A DNA stretch of 64,000 bases, taken from NCBI GenBank assembly GCA_963776565.1, contig CAVZNF010000015.1, positions 496,001 through 560,000 on the forward strand. Reading direction: 5' to 3'. The notes under the pieces were generated by a model. That model worked only from the letters and a program-made list of their open reading frames with translations. It did no database searches and had not been told where the DNA came from. Below, piece after piece: positions 43,020 through 52,870 of this stretch (positions are counted from its first letter, which is position 1; every line of letters starts with the position of its first letter). The stretch is from GMQP-bins7 sp963776565. Its GTDB lineage: Bacteria > Actinomycetota > Thermoleophilia > Gaiellales > Gaiellaceae. The translations under genes were made by a program, and so were the position numbers.

Positions 43020-44932
43020 TCATCCTCTACCTCAAGCTCGCGTTCGCGACCGCGGTGGTGCTCGCGCCCGGCTGGTTGTTGGCGCGCACGCTTGGCGTCC
43101 GCAGCGTCTCGGCGACGCTTGCCTGGTCGCTCGTCACCATCTTCGGCGCGCTCGCGGTCACTTTCGCCTTCGGCTCGACGCTGACCCTGACGCTCATGCT
43201 CCTCGCGGTCGTCGTGCTGGCCGCCGTCGCTGTGCGGATCCAGCGCGGGTGGCGACCCGCGGAGGCGGTGCCCGGCCGGGCGTGGGCGTTCTTCTGGGGC
43301 GCGGTGGTCGGGCTCGTGATCTGGGTCGCTGCGCCCTCGGTCCAGGGTGATGGACTGTTTCATCTCGCCCGCGCACGGAAGCTCCTGAGCCTCGATGCCC
43401 TCTCGCTCGACCGCGTGTCGGAGTTCGCAGACGGCAGTCTTCATCCCGGCTACGCCTTCCCGCTCTGGCATGGCTTCATCGCGTTGATTGCGAAGGTCGC
43501 GGGCGAGGATCCCGAGCGCGTCATCGTCCACCTCCCGTCGATCCTGGCGCCGCTCGCGGTCGTGGTCGCGTTCGAGGCGGGTTGGGCGCTCTTCCGCCGG
43601 ACGTGGGCGGCGGGCGTCACCGCCGGCGCGCAGGTCGCGATGATCTGCTTCGCGCCCGGCCTCGGCGGCGCGTACGTGTTCCTCTCTCTTCCGGCCACGG
43701 CGGCCCGCCAGCTCCTCGTGCCGGCCGCGCTCGCGCTGGCATTCGAGTCTGTGCGTTCGCCATCGGTGGGACTCGTCGCATCGACGGCCGCCGCAGGTCT
43801 GGCTCTGGCCGTCGTCCATCCGACCTACGCGATCTTCCTCTGGATTCCGTTCGTCGGCTTCCTCGCGACGCGCGCTCTGTGGGAGCGAAAGGACCTGCGC
43901 AACGGGACGCTCGCGCTCGTCGCGCTCGTCGTCCCTGCCTCGCTCTTCCTGCTCTGGCTTCGTCCAATCGTGAACGACACGCGCTCGGTGTCGCCCGACG
44001 CCGACGAGCTTCGGCGCGCATTCGAGCAGTACCGAGGCCAGCTCGTCGTCCACTCCGACACCTCGTACAACCTCGCGCCCGAGGTGTTCACCCGAGCAGG
44101 TGCGGTCGCGATCGCGGCGCTGCTCCTCATTCCGCTGGCCGGGCTTGCGGCCCGGCGTCGGTGGGCGGCGTACGTCGTCGGAGGGTCGCTCGCGGTCTTC
44201 GCCGTCATGCTGCTGCCGTTCCTCTTCACATCGCTCGCCGACCTCGTCTCGATCTCGCAGGCGCGCCGAGCAGCAGGGTTCCTTCCTTTCGCGTTCGCGT
44301 TCGCAGGTGGCTTCGGCGTGCTCGCCAGGCTCGTCGGGCCGTTGCTCCTCCCGCTTGCCCTGGGCGCCGGCATGTTCTTCCAGATCGTGTATCCCGGCGA
44401 CTTCGACTACGTGCTCAAGGATCCGGCGCCCGCCTGGATCGCGTGGTTCGCGGTGATTGGTGCTGTCGTCGCGCTCGTCGTCGGGCTCATGCGGCGACGC
44501 CCCGCGCTCGAGACGGGCGCCGCGCTCGCCTCCGCCGCGTTCCTCATCCCCGTCGTCGGCGGCGGACTCCTGGATTGGCGACCGCCTCCGCCGCCCGCAA
44601 TCGCGACGTTGTCGTCAGGGCTCGTCGATGCCGTGCGTAACGAGGTGGAGCCAGGGACGATCGTCTTCTCCGATCCCGAGACGAGCTTTCGGCTTGCGGC
44701 CTTCGCGCCTGTCTACGTGGGCTCGGCGCCGCCGGGCCATGTCGCGGATACGGAGGAGAACGATCCGTACGAGCGTGCGCGCGAGGCTCGTCGATTTCTT
44801 CGAAGCGGCGACGTCTCGATCCCGCGAGCCGCCGGTGCCGAGTACGTGATCATCGACGGCATGCGTTCGGATCTCGAGCTCGACCTGCCGATCGTCTATC
44901 AGGACGGGCGATTCACGCTCTACAGGCTCTGA
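43016..44932 (+). CDS. Large multi-pass membrane protein, GT-C glycosyltransferase-like
   Basis: This ~638-residue protein starts at GTG 43016 and has about 12-14 hydrophobic segments. It also has a soluble C-terminal portion from about residue 525 (SSGLVDAVRNEVEPGTIVFS, then EYVIIDGMRSDLELDLP). The first loop, WVAAPSVQGDGLFHLARARK, followed by FADGSLHPGYAFPLWHGFIA, has acidic residues in the place where GT-C glycosyltransferases keep catalytic acids. I cannot assign an exact family. It is coupled with the GT2 gene and overlaps the end of the convergent hyuB gene by 13 bases. Confidence 0.65.
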   Translation: MIILYLKLAFATAVVLAPGWLLARTLGVRSVSATLAWSLVTIFGALAVTFAFGSTLTLTLMLLAVVVLAAVAVRIQRGWRPAEAVPGRAWAFFWGAVVGLVIWVAAPSVQGDGLFHLARARKLLSLDALSLDRVSEFADGSLHPGYAFPLWHGFIALIAKVAGEDPERVIVHLPSILAPLAVVVAFEAGWALFRRTWAAGVTAGAQVAMICFAPGLGGAYVFLSLPATAARQLLVPAALALAFESVRSPSVGLVASTAAAGLALAVVHPTYAIFLWIPFVGFLATRALWERKDLRNGTLALVALVVPASLFLLWLRPIVNDTRSVSPDADELRRAFEQYRGQLVVHSDTSYNLAPEVFTRAGAVAIAALLLIPLAGLAARRRWAAYVVGGSLAVFAVMLLPFLFTSLADLVSISQARRAAGFLPFAFAFAGGFGVLARLVGPLLLPLALGAGMFFQIVYPGDFDYVLKDPAPAWIAWFAVIGAVVALVVGLMRRRPALETGAALASAAFLIPVVGGGLLDWRPPPPPAIATLSSGLVDAVRNEVEPGTIVFSDPETSFRLAAFAPVYVGSAPPGHVADTEENDPYERAREARRFLRSGDVSIPRAAGAEYVIIDGMRSDLELDLPIVYQDGRFTLYRL

Positions 44933-46408
44933 TCGCGCGCACCCCAGCCGCCGCCACCGGGAGACTCGATCCGGAGGAGGTCACCGGGCGCGAGATCGAG
45001 GTTCGCGAAAGCGGGAAGCTCCACGCCGTTCAGGAAGCTGCGACCCGGTAGCCCGTCCTCGCCGCCGTGCGCTCCGCGCGGCGCGAGCGCCCGGCGTTGC
45101 GTGAGCAGCGAGAGCCGGCACGGCTCGAGGACTCGAAGCTCGCGAACGACGCCGTCTCCGCCGCGCTGCCGTCCCGCGCCGCCAGATCCGAGACGGAGCT
45201 CGTAGCGCTCGACACGGAGCGGATACGAGAGCTCGAGCGCCTCGGCCGGGGTGTTGAGGGTGTTCGACATCGCGACGTGGACGCCGGATGGGCCGTCAGC
45301 GTGCGGGCACGCCCCCTGGCCGCCGCCGATCGTCTCGTAGTAGGTGAAGCTGTCGTTTCCGAAGACGACGTTGTTCATCGTCCCCTGACCCTGGGCCGGC
45401 ACGGGTATCGCCTGCGCGAACGCGTCGAACACGACATCCGTGATCCGGCTCGACGTCTCCGTATTGCCCGCCGCCACCGCGGCGGGGGATCGGGCGTTGA
45501 CGAGGCAGCCTGCGGGAGCACGCACCGTGACGGGCACGAAGGCGCCACCCGAGGCAGGCAGGTCGGGTGCGGTCAGGCAGCGCACGACGTAGAAGCACGC
45601 CGAGCGCGTCACGGCGAGCGGGCAGTTGAGGTTCCCGTCGTACTGCGGAGCCGTTCCCTCGAAGTCGATGTCGATCGAGTCGCCCTCGATCGTCACAGCG
45701 GCGCGGATCTCGAGCAGCCCGGCGGGAGTCTCCAGCGCGTCGGCGCCTTCGAAGCGCCCGTCCGGCAGTTGGCCGATCGCTGCACGCACGACGCGCTCGG
45801 AGTAGGCGAGGAGCTCGTCCATCGCCGCCGCCACGCGCTCGTGCCCGCGGCGCGCGCAGAGCTCCGCCACCCGGCCCTCGGCCAGGCGATGCGCCGCGAG
45901 CTGGGCGCGCAGGTCCCCGCGGCGCTCGTCCGGGTTGCGCATCCGCGACACGAGCGACTCCAGCGTCAGCGGCGTCGAGGCGGGTCGGCGGGATGATCAC
46001 TCCCTCCTCGTCGAGCGTCCGCGAGCTCGGCGGGAGGCTCCCCGGCTCCGAGCCGCCGACGTCCGCGTGATGCGCGCGCGTCACCGCGTAGCCAAGGTCG
46101 GTGCGCGTGACGATCGTGAGATCCGGGAGATGCGTGCCGCCCGCATACGGATCGTTGAGGATCCAGGGCTCGCCGGGCTCGGGTTCGTGTGCCATGACGG
46201 CAGCGACCGCCTCGGGCATCGCGCCGAGGTGCACCGGGATGTGCTCGGCCTGCGTGATCATTCGACCGTGCTCGTCGAAGAGCGCCGTCGAGCAGTCGCG
46301 TCGCTCCTTGATGTTCGCCGAGAAGGCGGACCGGATGAGCACCGCTCCCATCTCCTCCGCGATCGCCCGGAGCGAGGCGCCGATGACCTGCAGCTCGATG
46401 TCGATCAA
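44920..46408 (-). CDS. hyuB: Hydantoinase B/oxoprolinase family, HyuB-like (one frame break)
   Basis: This ~495-residue protein is the B component of ATP-dependent N-methylhydantoinase/5-oxoprolinase/acetone carboxylase-type enzymes. GAVLIRSAFSANIKERRDCS and LNDPYAGGTHLPDLTIV are family motifs. One added base near 45980 breaks the frame, which resumes LTLESLVSRMRNPDERRGDL. Later motifs include DFEGTAPQYDGNLNCPL and YETIGGGQGACPHADG. The probable start is TTG 46408, which overlaps the hyuA stop as TTGA and follows GGAGG at five bases. The substrate is not predictable within this family. The 3' end overlaps the convergent membrane protein gene. Confidence 0.82.
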
Positions 46409-48145
46409 CTCGACCTCCGCAGGACGAGCGTGCCGTGGGAGTCCGTCTCGCCAGACCAGCCGGCTGGAATCCAGGCGGTGGCGCCGTCGAGCTCGAGCAC
46501 CTGTGGCCCGTCGGCGCTCACCACCGGGCCTCTGACGTCGATGGGTGGCGCCGGTCTCACATCGGCGGTTCGCAGGGCCACGAGCTCGATCGCGCGCTCG
46601 CGATCGGCGTATCCGTAACGCGCCTCGTGCGCATCGTGGAACCGCTCCGCGAGCCGGCCGCCGAGTGGCACGGTCAGCTCGAACGACTGCCCGGCGTACC
46701 GCAGGTCCGCCTCGCCGACGTCGGGAAGCTCGCCGGCCTCGGCGAGCGGAGCGACGTACGTGCGCACGGCGTCCCGTCGCTCGTCGGCGGCAACGAGGCC
46801 GAGCGCGGACAGGACTCCGGCGGCAGCGGGAACGAGAACGCTCGTCATTCCGAGCTCGTCGGCGAGCGCGCACGCGTGCAGCGGCCCGGCGCCACCGAAG
46901 GCGACGAGGGCGAAGTCGCGCGGGTCGAGACCCTGCTCGACGGAGACGACGCGCAGCGCGCGCACCATCTCGGCGTTGACGACGTCGATCACTCCGGCCG
47001 GGTCGATCCCTGCGAGCGCCCGCTCGGCCGCAGCGACATCGAGCTCGATTCCGCCCGGCAGCGTCGTGGGTAGGCGTCCGAGCAGCAGGTTGGCGTCGGT
47101 GACCGTCGCTCGGGTCCCGCCCCGTCCGTAGCAGGCAGGCCCCGGCTCGGCTCGCGCGCTCTCCGGTCCGACGCGCAACGCGCCGCCCTCGTCGAGCCGC
47201 ACGATGGATCCTCCACCCGCCCCGACCGTGTGCACGGCGAGGGTCGGCAGCCGCACTGGAAGGCCGTCGACGAGGCGCTCGTGCTCGCGGCGCGCCTGAC
47301 CGTCGACGATCGCGCAGACATCCGTCGAGGTTCCACCCATGTCGAACGAGAGCGCGTTCTCGAACCCGGCGAGCGCGGCGAGCTTCGCCGCGCCCACGAC
47401 GCCTGCAGCTGGCCCCGACAGCAGCGCGAATGCTGCGTGCGCAGCCGCCTCCTCCAGCGTCGCCAGACCGCCCGACGAGCGCATGACGAGCGGCGAGGGG
47501 AGACCTGCGGTCATAGCAGGCGTCCGCGAGCCCGCCGAGGTAGCGCGCGAGCACCGGGCCGAGGTAGGCATCGATGGCGGTCGTCGACGCGCGCTCGTAC
47601 TCCCGGAACTCCGGCGCCACCTCGTGGGATGCGACGACGTGAGCATCCGGGTAGCGCCGGCGGAGCTCGTCCGCCACCGCCTGCTCGGGGGCGTTGTCTC
47701 GAAAGCAGAAGAGCAGCGAGACGGCGATCGCCTCGGCGTCGATGGCCGGCAGCGTGCTCAGGTCGAGCGGGACGAGCTCGCCGTCCGGGCCGGTTCGACC
47801 ACGGACCCCCACGCAACGATCCAGTGGCACGAGCGGCGGCGGATGCTCGGCGCACGGCCGATAGAGATGCGCGCGGGTCTGCCGACGGAGATGCAGGACG
47901 TGCTCGAAGCCCTCGTTCGTGACGAGAGCGGTGCGCGCCCCGCGACGCTCGAGCAGCGCGTTGGTCGCAATCGTGGTGCCGTGGGTGAAGCGGCCGACGG
48001 AGGTCGCCCCGACGGCGAGAGCAGCGGCGACGACCGAGTCCTGCTGACGCTCGGCCGTGGGCACCTTCGCGATCCGGATCTCGCCGTCGGAGACGAGCAC
48101 TGCGTCCGTGAAGGTCCCGCCGACGTCGATCCCGAGCGCACGCAT
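46405..48145 (-). CDS. hyuA: Hydantoinase A/oxoprolinase family, HyuA-like (one frame break)
   Basis: This ~579-residue A component starts at ATG 48145 with RALGIDVGGTFTDAVLVSDG, the ASKHA-type nucleotide-binding phosphate 1 motif. VGRFTHGTTIATNALLERRG follows. One base is added near 47515; the frame resumes AGLPSPLVMRSSGGLATLEE, then SFDMGGTSTDVCAIVDGQ, TVGAGGGSIVRLDEGG and VAFGGAGPLHACALADELG. It is shorter than typical HyuA (~680 residues). HyuA and HyuB act as one ATP-dependent lactam-opening enzyme. The gene is divergent from hemA with 43 bases between starts. Confidence 0.83.
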
Positions 48146-48188
48146 CGCGTCATTCTCGGTCACGGCGCGGAGTAGGATCTCTCCCGCC

Positions 48189-49451
48189 GTGCACCGCCTC
48201 GTTTGTCTCGGGCTCAGTCATCGCACTGCTCCGGTGGAGCTGCGCGAGCGCATCGGCGCTCTCGGCCTTGGCGCAGAGCGCTGCCCGGCGGTGCTCGAGC
48301 ACGCCGTGCTCCACACGTGCTACCGCGTTGAGCTGTATGCGCGATTGACCTCCGGCGTCGAGGAAGCGCGCGACGAGCTCGTCGACGCGCTCTCGACGGC
48401 GCACGGCGCTCCGCGCGAGCTCCTGCTCGACCATCTCTACGTTCACTCGGGTGAGGACGCCGCACGGCACCTATGCCGTGTCGCAGCAGGTCTCGATTCG
48501 CTCGTGCTCGGCGAAGCCGAGATCCTCGGCCAGGTTGGAGAGGCGTACAGGCTGTCGAGCGAGGACGGAACGGCCGGTGCCGGCCTCGCTGTTCTCTTCC
48601 GCAGCGCGATGTCGGCGGCGCGGCGCGCGCGCTCGGAGACTGCGATCGGGGCGAACCCGGCGACGGCGAGCTCGATGGCGCTTTCACTCGCGGACGGCGC
48701 TCTCGGCGGTATCGGCGAGGCGCGCGTCCTGGTGATCGGCGCCGGGCGCATCGGGCTTCAGACGCTCGAGGCAGCACAGCGTCGCGGTATCCGACACGTT
48801 GTGGTCGCCAACCGGACAAAGGCGCACGCCGAGGAGGTCGCCGGTCGCTTCGATGCCGGAGCGCGGGATCTCGAAGAACTCACCGACGCGCTCGCGTGGG
48901 CTGACGTGGTCGTCGCGGCAACCTCGTCCGAGGCGCCTGTCGTCGGTGCGGAGAAGGTGCGGGCTGCGATGAGCGGTCGAGGAGGCCGCCATCTGGTCAT
49001 CGTCGATCTCGCGGTGCCTGCCGACGTCGACCGCCAAGCGGGCGAGGTCGAAGGCGTCCGCCTTTTCGACGTCGACGACCTTCGAGCGGGGCTCGACGAG
49101 GCGATGTCGGCGCGTCTTCGCGAGGTGCCCAAGGTCGAGGCGATCATCGAGGAGGAGGTCGAGGCTTTCGGTCGCCGGTACCGGGAGCTGGAGGTCGAGC
49201 CGCTTCTCTCCGAGCTGCGCAAGCAAGCCGAGTCGATCCGGGAGCGGGAAGTCGAGCGCGCGCTTCGCGACCTCGGTGACATCGACGACGATGTCGTCGC
49301 GCGCGTCGAGCTCCTCTCGCGGTCGCTGGTGAAGAAGCTCCTCCACGATCCGACCGTGCGAGCCCGCGAGCGCGCAGGCGCCGGTGAGGCGGACGAGGTC
49401 GCCGACGCAGTTCGCGACCTGTTCGGCATCTCCGCCTCGACGGACCGGTGA
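48189..49451 (+). CDS. hemA: Glutamyl-tRNA reductase
   Basis: This 420-residue enzyme makes glutamate-1-semialdehyde, the first committed step of C5 heme synthesis. CLGLSHRTAPVELRERIGAL opens the catalytic domain. The active-site cysteine is Cys44 in LHTCYRVELYA; the following residue is Tyr where the family normally has Asn (TCNR), an oddity. VAAGLDSLVLGEAEILGQV, the Rossmann loop VLVIGAGRIGLQTLEAAQ and the C-terminal SRSLVKKLLHDP dimerisation region are conserved. GTG 48189 is the start, and TAGGAT about 17 bases upstream may be a -10 element. It heads the heme gene series and overlaps hemC as GTGA. Confidence 0.92.
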   Translation: MHRLVCLGLSHRTAPVELRERIGALGLGAERCPAVLEHAVLHTCYRVELYARLTSGVEEARDELVDALSTAHGAPRELLLDHLYVHSGEDAARHLCRVAAGLDSLVLGEAEILGQVGEAYRLSSEDGTAGAGLAVLFRSAMSAARRARSETAIGANPATASSMALSLADGALGGIGEARVLVIGAGRIGLQTLEAAQRRGIRHVVVANRTKAHAEEVAGRFDAGARDLEELTDALAWADVVVAATSSEAPVVGAEKVRAAMSGRGGRHLVIVDLAVPADVDRQAGEVEGVRLFDVDDLRAGLDEAMSARLREVPKVEAIIEEEVEAFGRRYRELEVEPLLSELRKQAESIREREVERALRDLGDIDDDVVARVELLSRSLVKKLLHDPTVRARERAGAGEADEVADAVRDLFGISASTDR

Positions 49452-50388
49452 CGGCCCCGCCGCTTCCCGCGGCGGTGACACTCGGCACGCGGGCTTCGAC
49501 GCTCGCGCGTGCCCAGACCGACCTCGTGGCCGCGTTGCTGGCGGCGGCGAGCCCGGGTCTCCAGTGTGAGCCACGCGTGATTTCCACGGCCGGGGATCGG
49601 ACGCAGGAGAGCGGCGAGCCGCTGCCCGAGATCGGAGGCAAGGGGCTCTTCACCGCCGAGCTCGAGCGGGCACTGCTCGACGGCGACGATCGACGTGGCG
49701 ATCCACTCGCTGAAGGACCTCCCGACCGAGGATGCCCCTGGCATCGTGGTCGGCGCCGTCACCGGCGCGCGAGGACGTTCGCGACTGCCTCGTGGCCCGG
49801 GCGGGTGTCTCGCTCATGGAGCTGCCGACGGGCGCCGTCGTCGGAACGAGCAGCCTTCGCCGGGCAGCGCAGCTCGCGGCGCTCCGACCGGATCTCGAGA
49901 TCCGGTCGATACGCGGCAACGTCGACACGCGGATCCGCAAGGTCGAGGAAGGGCAGTTCGACGCAGTGGTGCTCGCCGCCGCGGGTGTGCGCCGGCTCGG
50001 ACTGGAGCAGGCCGTCGCCGAGTGGCTGCCGGAGGAGACGATGCTGCCGGCGCCCGGCCAGGGGGCGCTCGCGGTGCAGTGCCGAGCCGACGACGACCCG
50101 ATGCGGGCACTTCTCTCGGCGCTCGACGATCCGGCCGCACGCGCCACGACTGCGGCCGAGCGCGCGTTTCTGGCGGGCCTCGGCGGCGGCTGCGCCGCGC
50201 CCGTCGCGGCGCTCGCGCTGGCGACCGCGACCCCTCGGGTGCGTCTCCAGGGCCTGGTCGCGTCGGTCGATGGTCGTGAGGTGGTGCGCGTTCGAGGCGA
50301 CGGTGAGCCGCTCGAGGTCGGTCAGCGGCTCGCCGAGGAAGCACTTTCCGCGGGCGCGGACCGCATACTGGCGGCCATCCGTGATTAA
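49448..50388 (+). CDS. hemC: Hydroxymethylbilane synthase (two frame breaks)
   Basis: This enzyme polymerises four porphobilinogens into hydroxymethylbilane. VTLGTRASTLARAQTDLVAA and LPEIGGKGLFTAELERALLD are in the first frame. One base is added near 49686, after which AIHSLKDLPTEDAPGIV follows. A second is added near 49770, after which REDVRDCLVARAGVSL and GTSSLRRAAQLAALRPDLEI follow. The dipyrromethane cofactor cysteine is present in GLGGGCAAPVAALA near residue 247. The corrected protein is about 312 residues. Without correction the first frame runs on into hemD and hemB, a false fusion. hemD begins inside its last codons. Confidence 0.88.
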
Positions 50389-51107
50389 CCAGCCCCTCTA
50401 CGGACGCCGCATCGTCATCACGCGCCCCGAGGCCAAGCCGCTCGCCGAGGAGCTCGAGCGTCTCGGCGCCGAGGTGACGATCGTGCCGCTCATCGAGATC
50501 CACCCGGCCGAAGGTCGAGCTCTCGAGGAGGCGGTCGAGAGCTTGTCCAGCTACGACTGGATCGTTTTCACCAGCGTGAACGGCGTGGCCGCCGTGGCTT
50601 CGGCGCTGAGCGCGCTTGCCGGCCCCACACGTGTCGCAGCAGTCGGCCCGGTGACGGCCGACGCGATTCGCGAGCTGCGGCGTCGAGCCGGCGTTCGTGG
50701 CCTCGCGCGCGTCGGACGACATCGCCGGCGGGCTCGGCTCGATCGAAGGCATGCGCCTGCTCCTTCCGCAGGCGGACATCGCCGACCCGCGACTCGCGGA
50801 GGAGCTTCGCGGGCAGGGAGCGGACGTGGATGTCGTCGTCGCGTACCGCACGGTGCTCGTCGAGCCGCCGATGTGGGGGATCCTCCCGATGCGGATCGCC
50901 GATGCGGTCGTCCTCGCGAGCGGGTCGGCTTGCCGCAGCCTCGCGGCCGCGGGTGGCGCGGGCGGCGGCGCGATGCTGGTCTGCATCGGCCCGAAGACGG
51001 CGAAGGTTGCGCGCGAGGTCGGCCTCGAGGTCGGTCTCGTCGCCGACGAGACGACCTCCGACGGCATCATTCAGGCGCTCGTGTCGCAATTCGGAGACTC
51101 CGCATGA
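50381..51107 (+). CDS. hemD: Uroporphyrinogen-III synthase (one frame break)
   Basis: This enzyme closes and inverts ring D of hydroxymethylbilane. The start GTG 50381 lies inside the end of hemC (GTGATTAACC). RRIVITRPEAKPLAEELERL, YDWIVFTSVNGVAAVASAL and VAAVGPVTADAIREL are typical of the first half. One base added near 50678 interrupts the frame, which resumes GVEPAFVASRASDDIAGGL, then LLLPQADIADPRLAEELR and VVLASGSACRSLAAAGG. About 241 residues; HemD is poorly conserved, and position between hemC and hemB supports the call. It overlaps hemB as ATGA. Confidence 0.87.
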
Positions 51108-52130
51108 CGTCGTTCCACTCGGATCCGCTCGAGGCATTGCGTCTCGGCCCGGGGCCGCGTCGCCCGCGCCGCCTGCGACGCACTGCAGCGCTTCGCGATC
51201 TCGTCCGCGAGACGACACTCGAGCCAGACGACCTCGTCCAGCCGTTGTTCGTCGTTCCCGGCGCCGACGTGCGCCGGCCGGTGTCGTCCATGCCGGGCGT
51301 CGACCAGCTCTCGGTCGATCAGCTCGCAGGCGAGGCGGTCGAGCTCGCGGCGCTCGGCGTCAAGGCCGTGCTCCTCTTCGGAATCCCGGACTCGAAGGAC
51401 CCGCTCGGCCTCGAGAGCCACGCCGACGACGGCGTGGTCCAGCAGGCCATCGCGGCGCTCAAGGACGCGCGTCCGGACCTCGTCGTCATGACCGACGTCT
51501 GTCTCTGCGAGTACACGGATCACGGCCACTGCGGGCTGCTCGACGCCGACGGCTACGTGCTGAACGACGAGACGCTGGAGGTGCTCGGGCGGATCGCGGT
51601 CTCGCACGGCGAGGCCGGCGCGGACGTCGTCGCGCCGAGCGGGATGATCGACGGCATGGTCGGCGCGATTCGCGGACGCCCTCGACGCCGAGAGCCTGCA
51701 GGGCGTCGCGATCCTCTCCTACGCGGTCAAGTACGCATCCGCCTTCTACGGCCCGTTTCGCGAGGCGGCGGAAGGCGCTCCTGCTTTCGGTGATCGGCGC
51801 TCGCATCAGATGGATCCGGGCAACGCGCGCGAGGCTCTGCGCGAGGTCGCGCTCGACGTCGAGGAGGGCGCGGACGCGCTGATGGTCAAGCCTGCGCTCG
51901 GCTACCTCGACGTCGTGCGATCGGTTCGCGACCGCTTCCCGGAGCTTCCGCTGGCCGCGTACAACGTCAGCGGGGAGTACGCGATGGTGAAGGCGGCTGC
52001 GGCGAACGGCTGGCTCGACGAGCAGGCTGTCGCGCTCGAGGTGCTCACCGGGATCCGCCGGGCCGGCGCCGACCTGGTCGTCACGTACCACGCGAAGGAC
52101 GCCGCGGCGTGGCTCCAGAGCGGGCGGTGA
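51104..52130 (+). CDS. hemB: Delta-aminolevulinic acid dehydratase (one frame break)
   Basis: This enzyme condenses two 5-aminolevulinates to porphobilinogen. The metal-site motif DVCLCEYTDHGHCGLLDADG keeps the three cysteines of zinc-type enzymes. One base added near 51674 breaks the frame after MIDGMVGAIR; it resumes DALDAESLQGVAILSYAVKY. The two active-site lysines are the one in AVKYASAFYGPF and the one in GADALMVKPALGYL. DRRSHQMDPGNAREAL is also typical. The corrected length is about 341 residues. The stop overlaps the probable start of the HemQ gene as GTGA. Confidence 0.9.
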
Positions 52131-52870
52131 AGGCTCGGGTCGACGATCGGCCCGAGGAGACCGAGCCCAACGTCGTCGACGTCGCGGAGCACGGTCGCTC
52201 CGCCGACGGCGAGACGATGTCGCTCGACCGGCGGCTGTACATGCAGCTCCACGCGTACGGAGGCGCCCGCGACACGCCGGCGCTGATCGCTGCGCTCGAG
52301 GGCGAGGGTGTCGTGGGGACGCTGTACGAGGACGTGAACGATCCGACCGGTGTCGCGCTGCTGACGCTCAGCGAGTCCCCGGACGCATTCGTGTCGCAGT
52401 ACCGGGAGTTTCTGCAGTCCGAGCCGTTTGCCGCGCTCGAGCCGAAGCCGGCGTTCACGATGCTCGGCCGCACGTATGCGATCGGCCACGAGCAGGATCT
52501 CGAGGAGACGCTCGTCGAGCGCCCACGTCGGCGCGTCCTCGACCCCGCGCACCCCTGGGCGATCTGGTACCCGCTGCGCCGAGCCGGTTCGTTCGAGCAG
52601 CTGTCGCGGCGCGAGCAGGACACGATCCTCATGGAACACGGAGGCATCGGGATGGCCTTCGGCCGTGCCGGGCTCGGCTTCGACATCCGGCTCGCGTGTC
52701 ACGGCCTCGATCGCGACGACAACGACTTCGTCGTCGGCCTCCTCGGGCCGGAGCTCCACCCCCTCTCGATCATCGTCCAGCGGATGCGCAAGACGAAGCA
52801 GACATCTCTGCATCTCGAGCGTCTCGGGCCGTTCTTCGTGGGGAGAGTGGCGTGGCAGAGCAGTCTCTGA
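52127..52870 (+). CDS. hemQ: Coproheme decarboxylase HemQ/ChdC (chlorite dismutase family)
   Basis: In Gram-positive-type heme synthesis this enzyme decarboxylates coproheme to protoheme. YMQLHAYGGARDTPALIAAL, EPKPAFTMLGRTYAIGHEQD, AIWYPLRRAGSFEQLSRREQ and MEHGGIGMAFGRAG match the family. The tyrosine in WYPLRR is the expected radical-site residue, and the histidine in MEHGGIG is in the usual heme-ligand region. GLDRDDNDFVVGLLG ends the domain. The GTG at 52127 overlaps hemB, giving an N-terminal tail of about 30 residues before the fold; ATG 52217 is an alternative start. Its place amid coproporphyrin-branch genes supports HemQ rather than a true chlorite dismutase. Confidence 0.87.
   Translation: MKARVDDRPEETEPNVVDVAEHGRSADGETMSLDRRLYMQLHAYGGARDTPALIAALEGEGVVGTLYEDVNDPTGVALLTLSESPDAFVSQYREFLQSEPFAALEPKPAFTMLGRTYAIGHEQDLEETLVERPRRRVLDPAHPWAIWYPLRRAGSFEQLSRREQDTILMEHGGIGMAFGRAGLGFDIRLACHGLDRDDNDFVVGLLGPELHPLSIIVQRMRKTKQTSLHLERLGPFFVGRVAWQSSL

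Noticed and set aside
45296..48163. One uninterrupted minus-strand frame that looks like a hyuA-hyuB fusion
   Set aside because: The middle of HyuA and the second half of HyuB are in other frames; separate starts with ribosome-binding sites are visible.
49448..51793. One uninterrupted frame that looks like a hemC-hemD-hemB fusion
   Set aside because: It arises from single-base breaks in hemC and hemB; each gene has its own start overlapping the previous stop, and family matches jump between frames.
52127..52870. True chlorite dismutase instead of HemQ
   Set aside because: It is translationally coupled between hemB and hemE with hemH and hemY following; no perchlorate-reduction gene is present.
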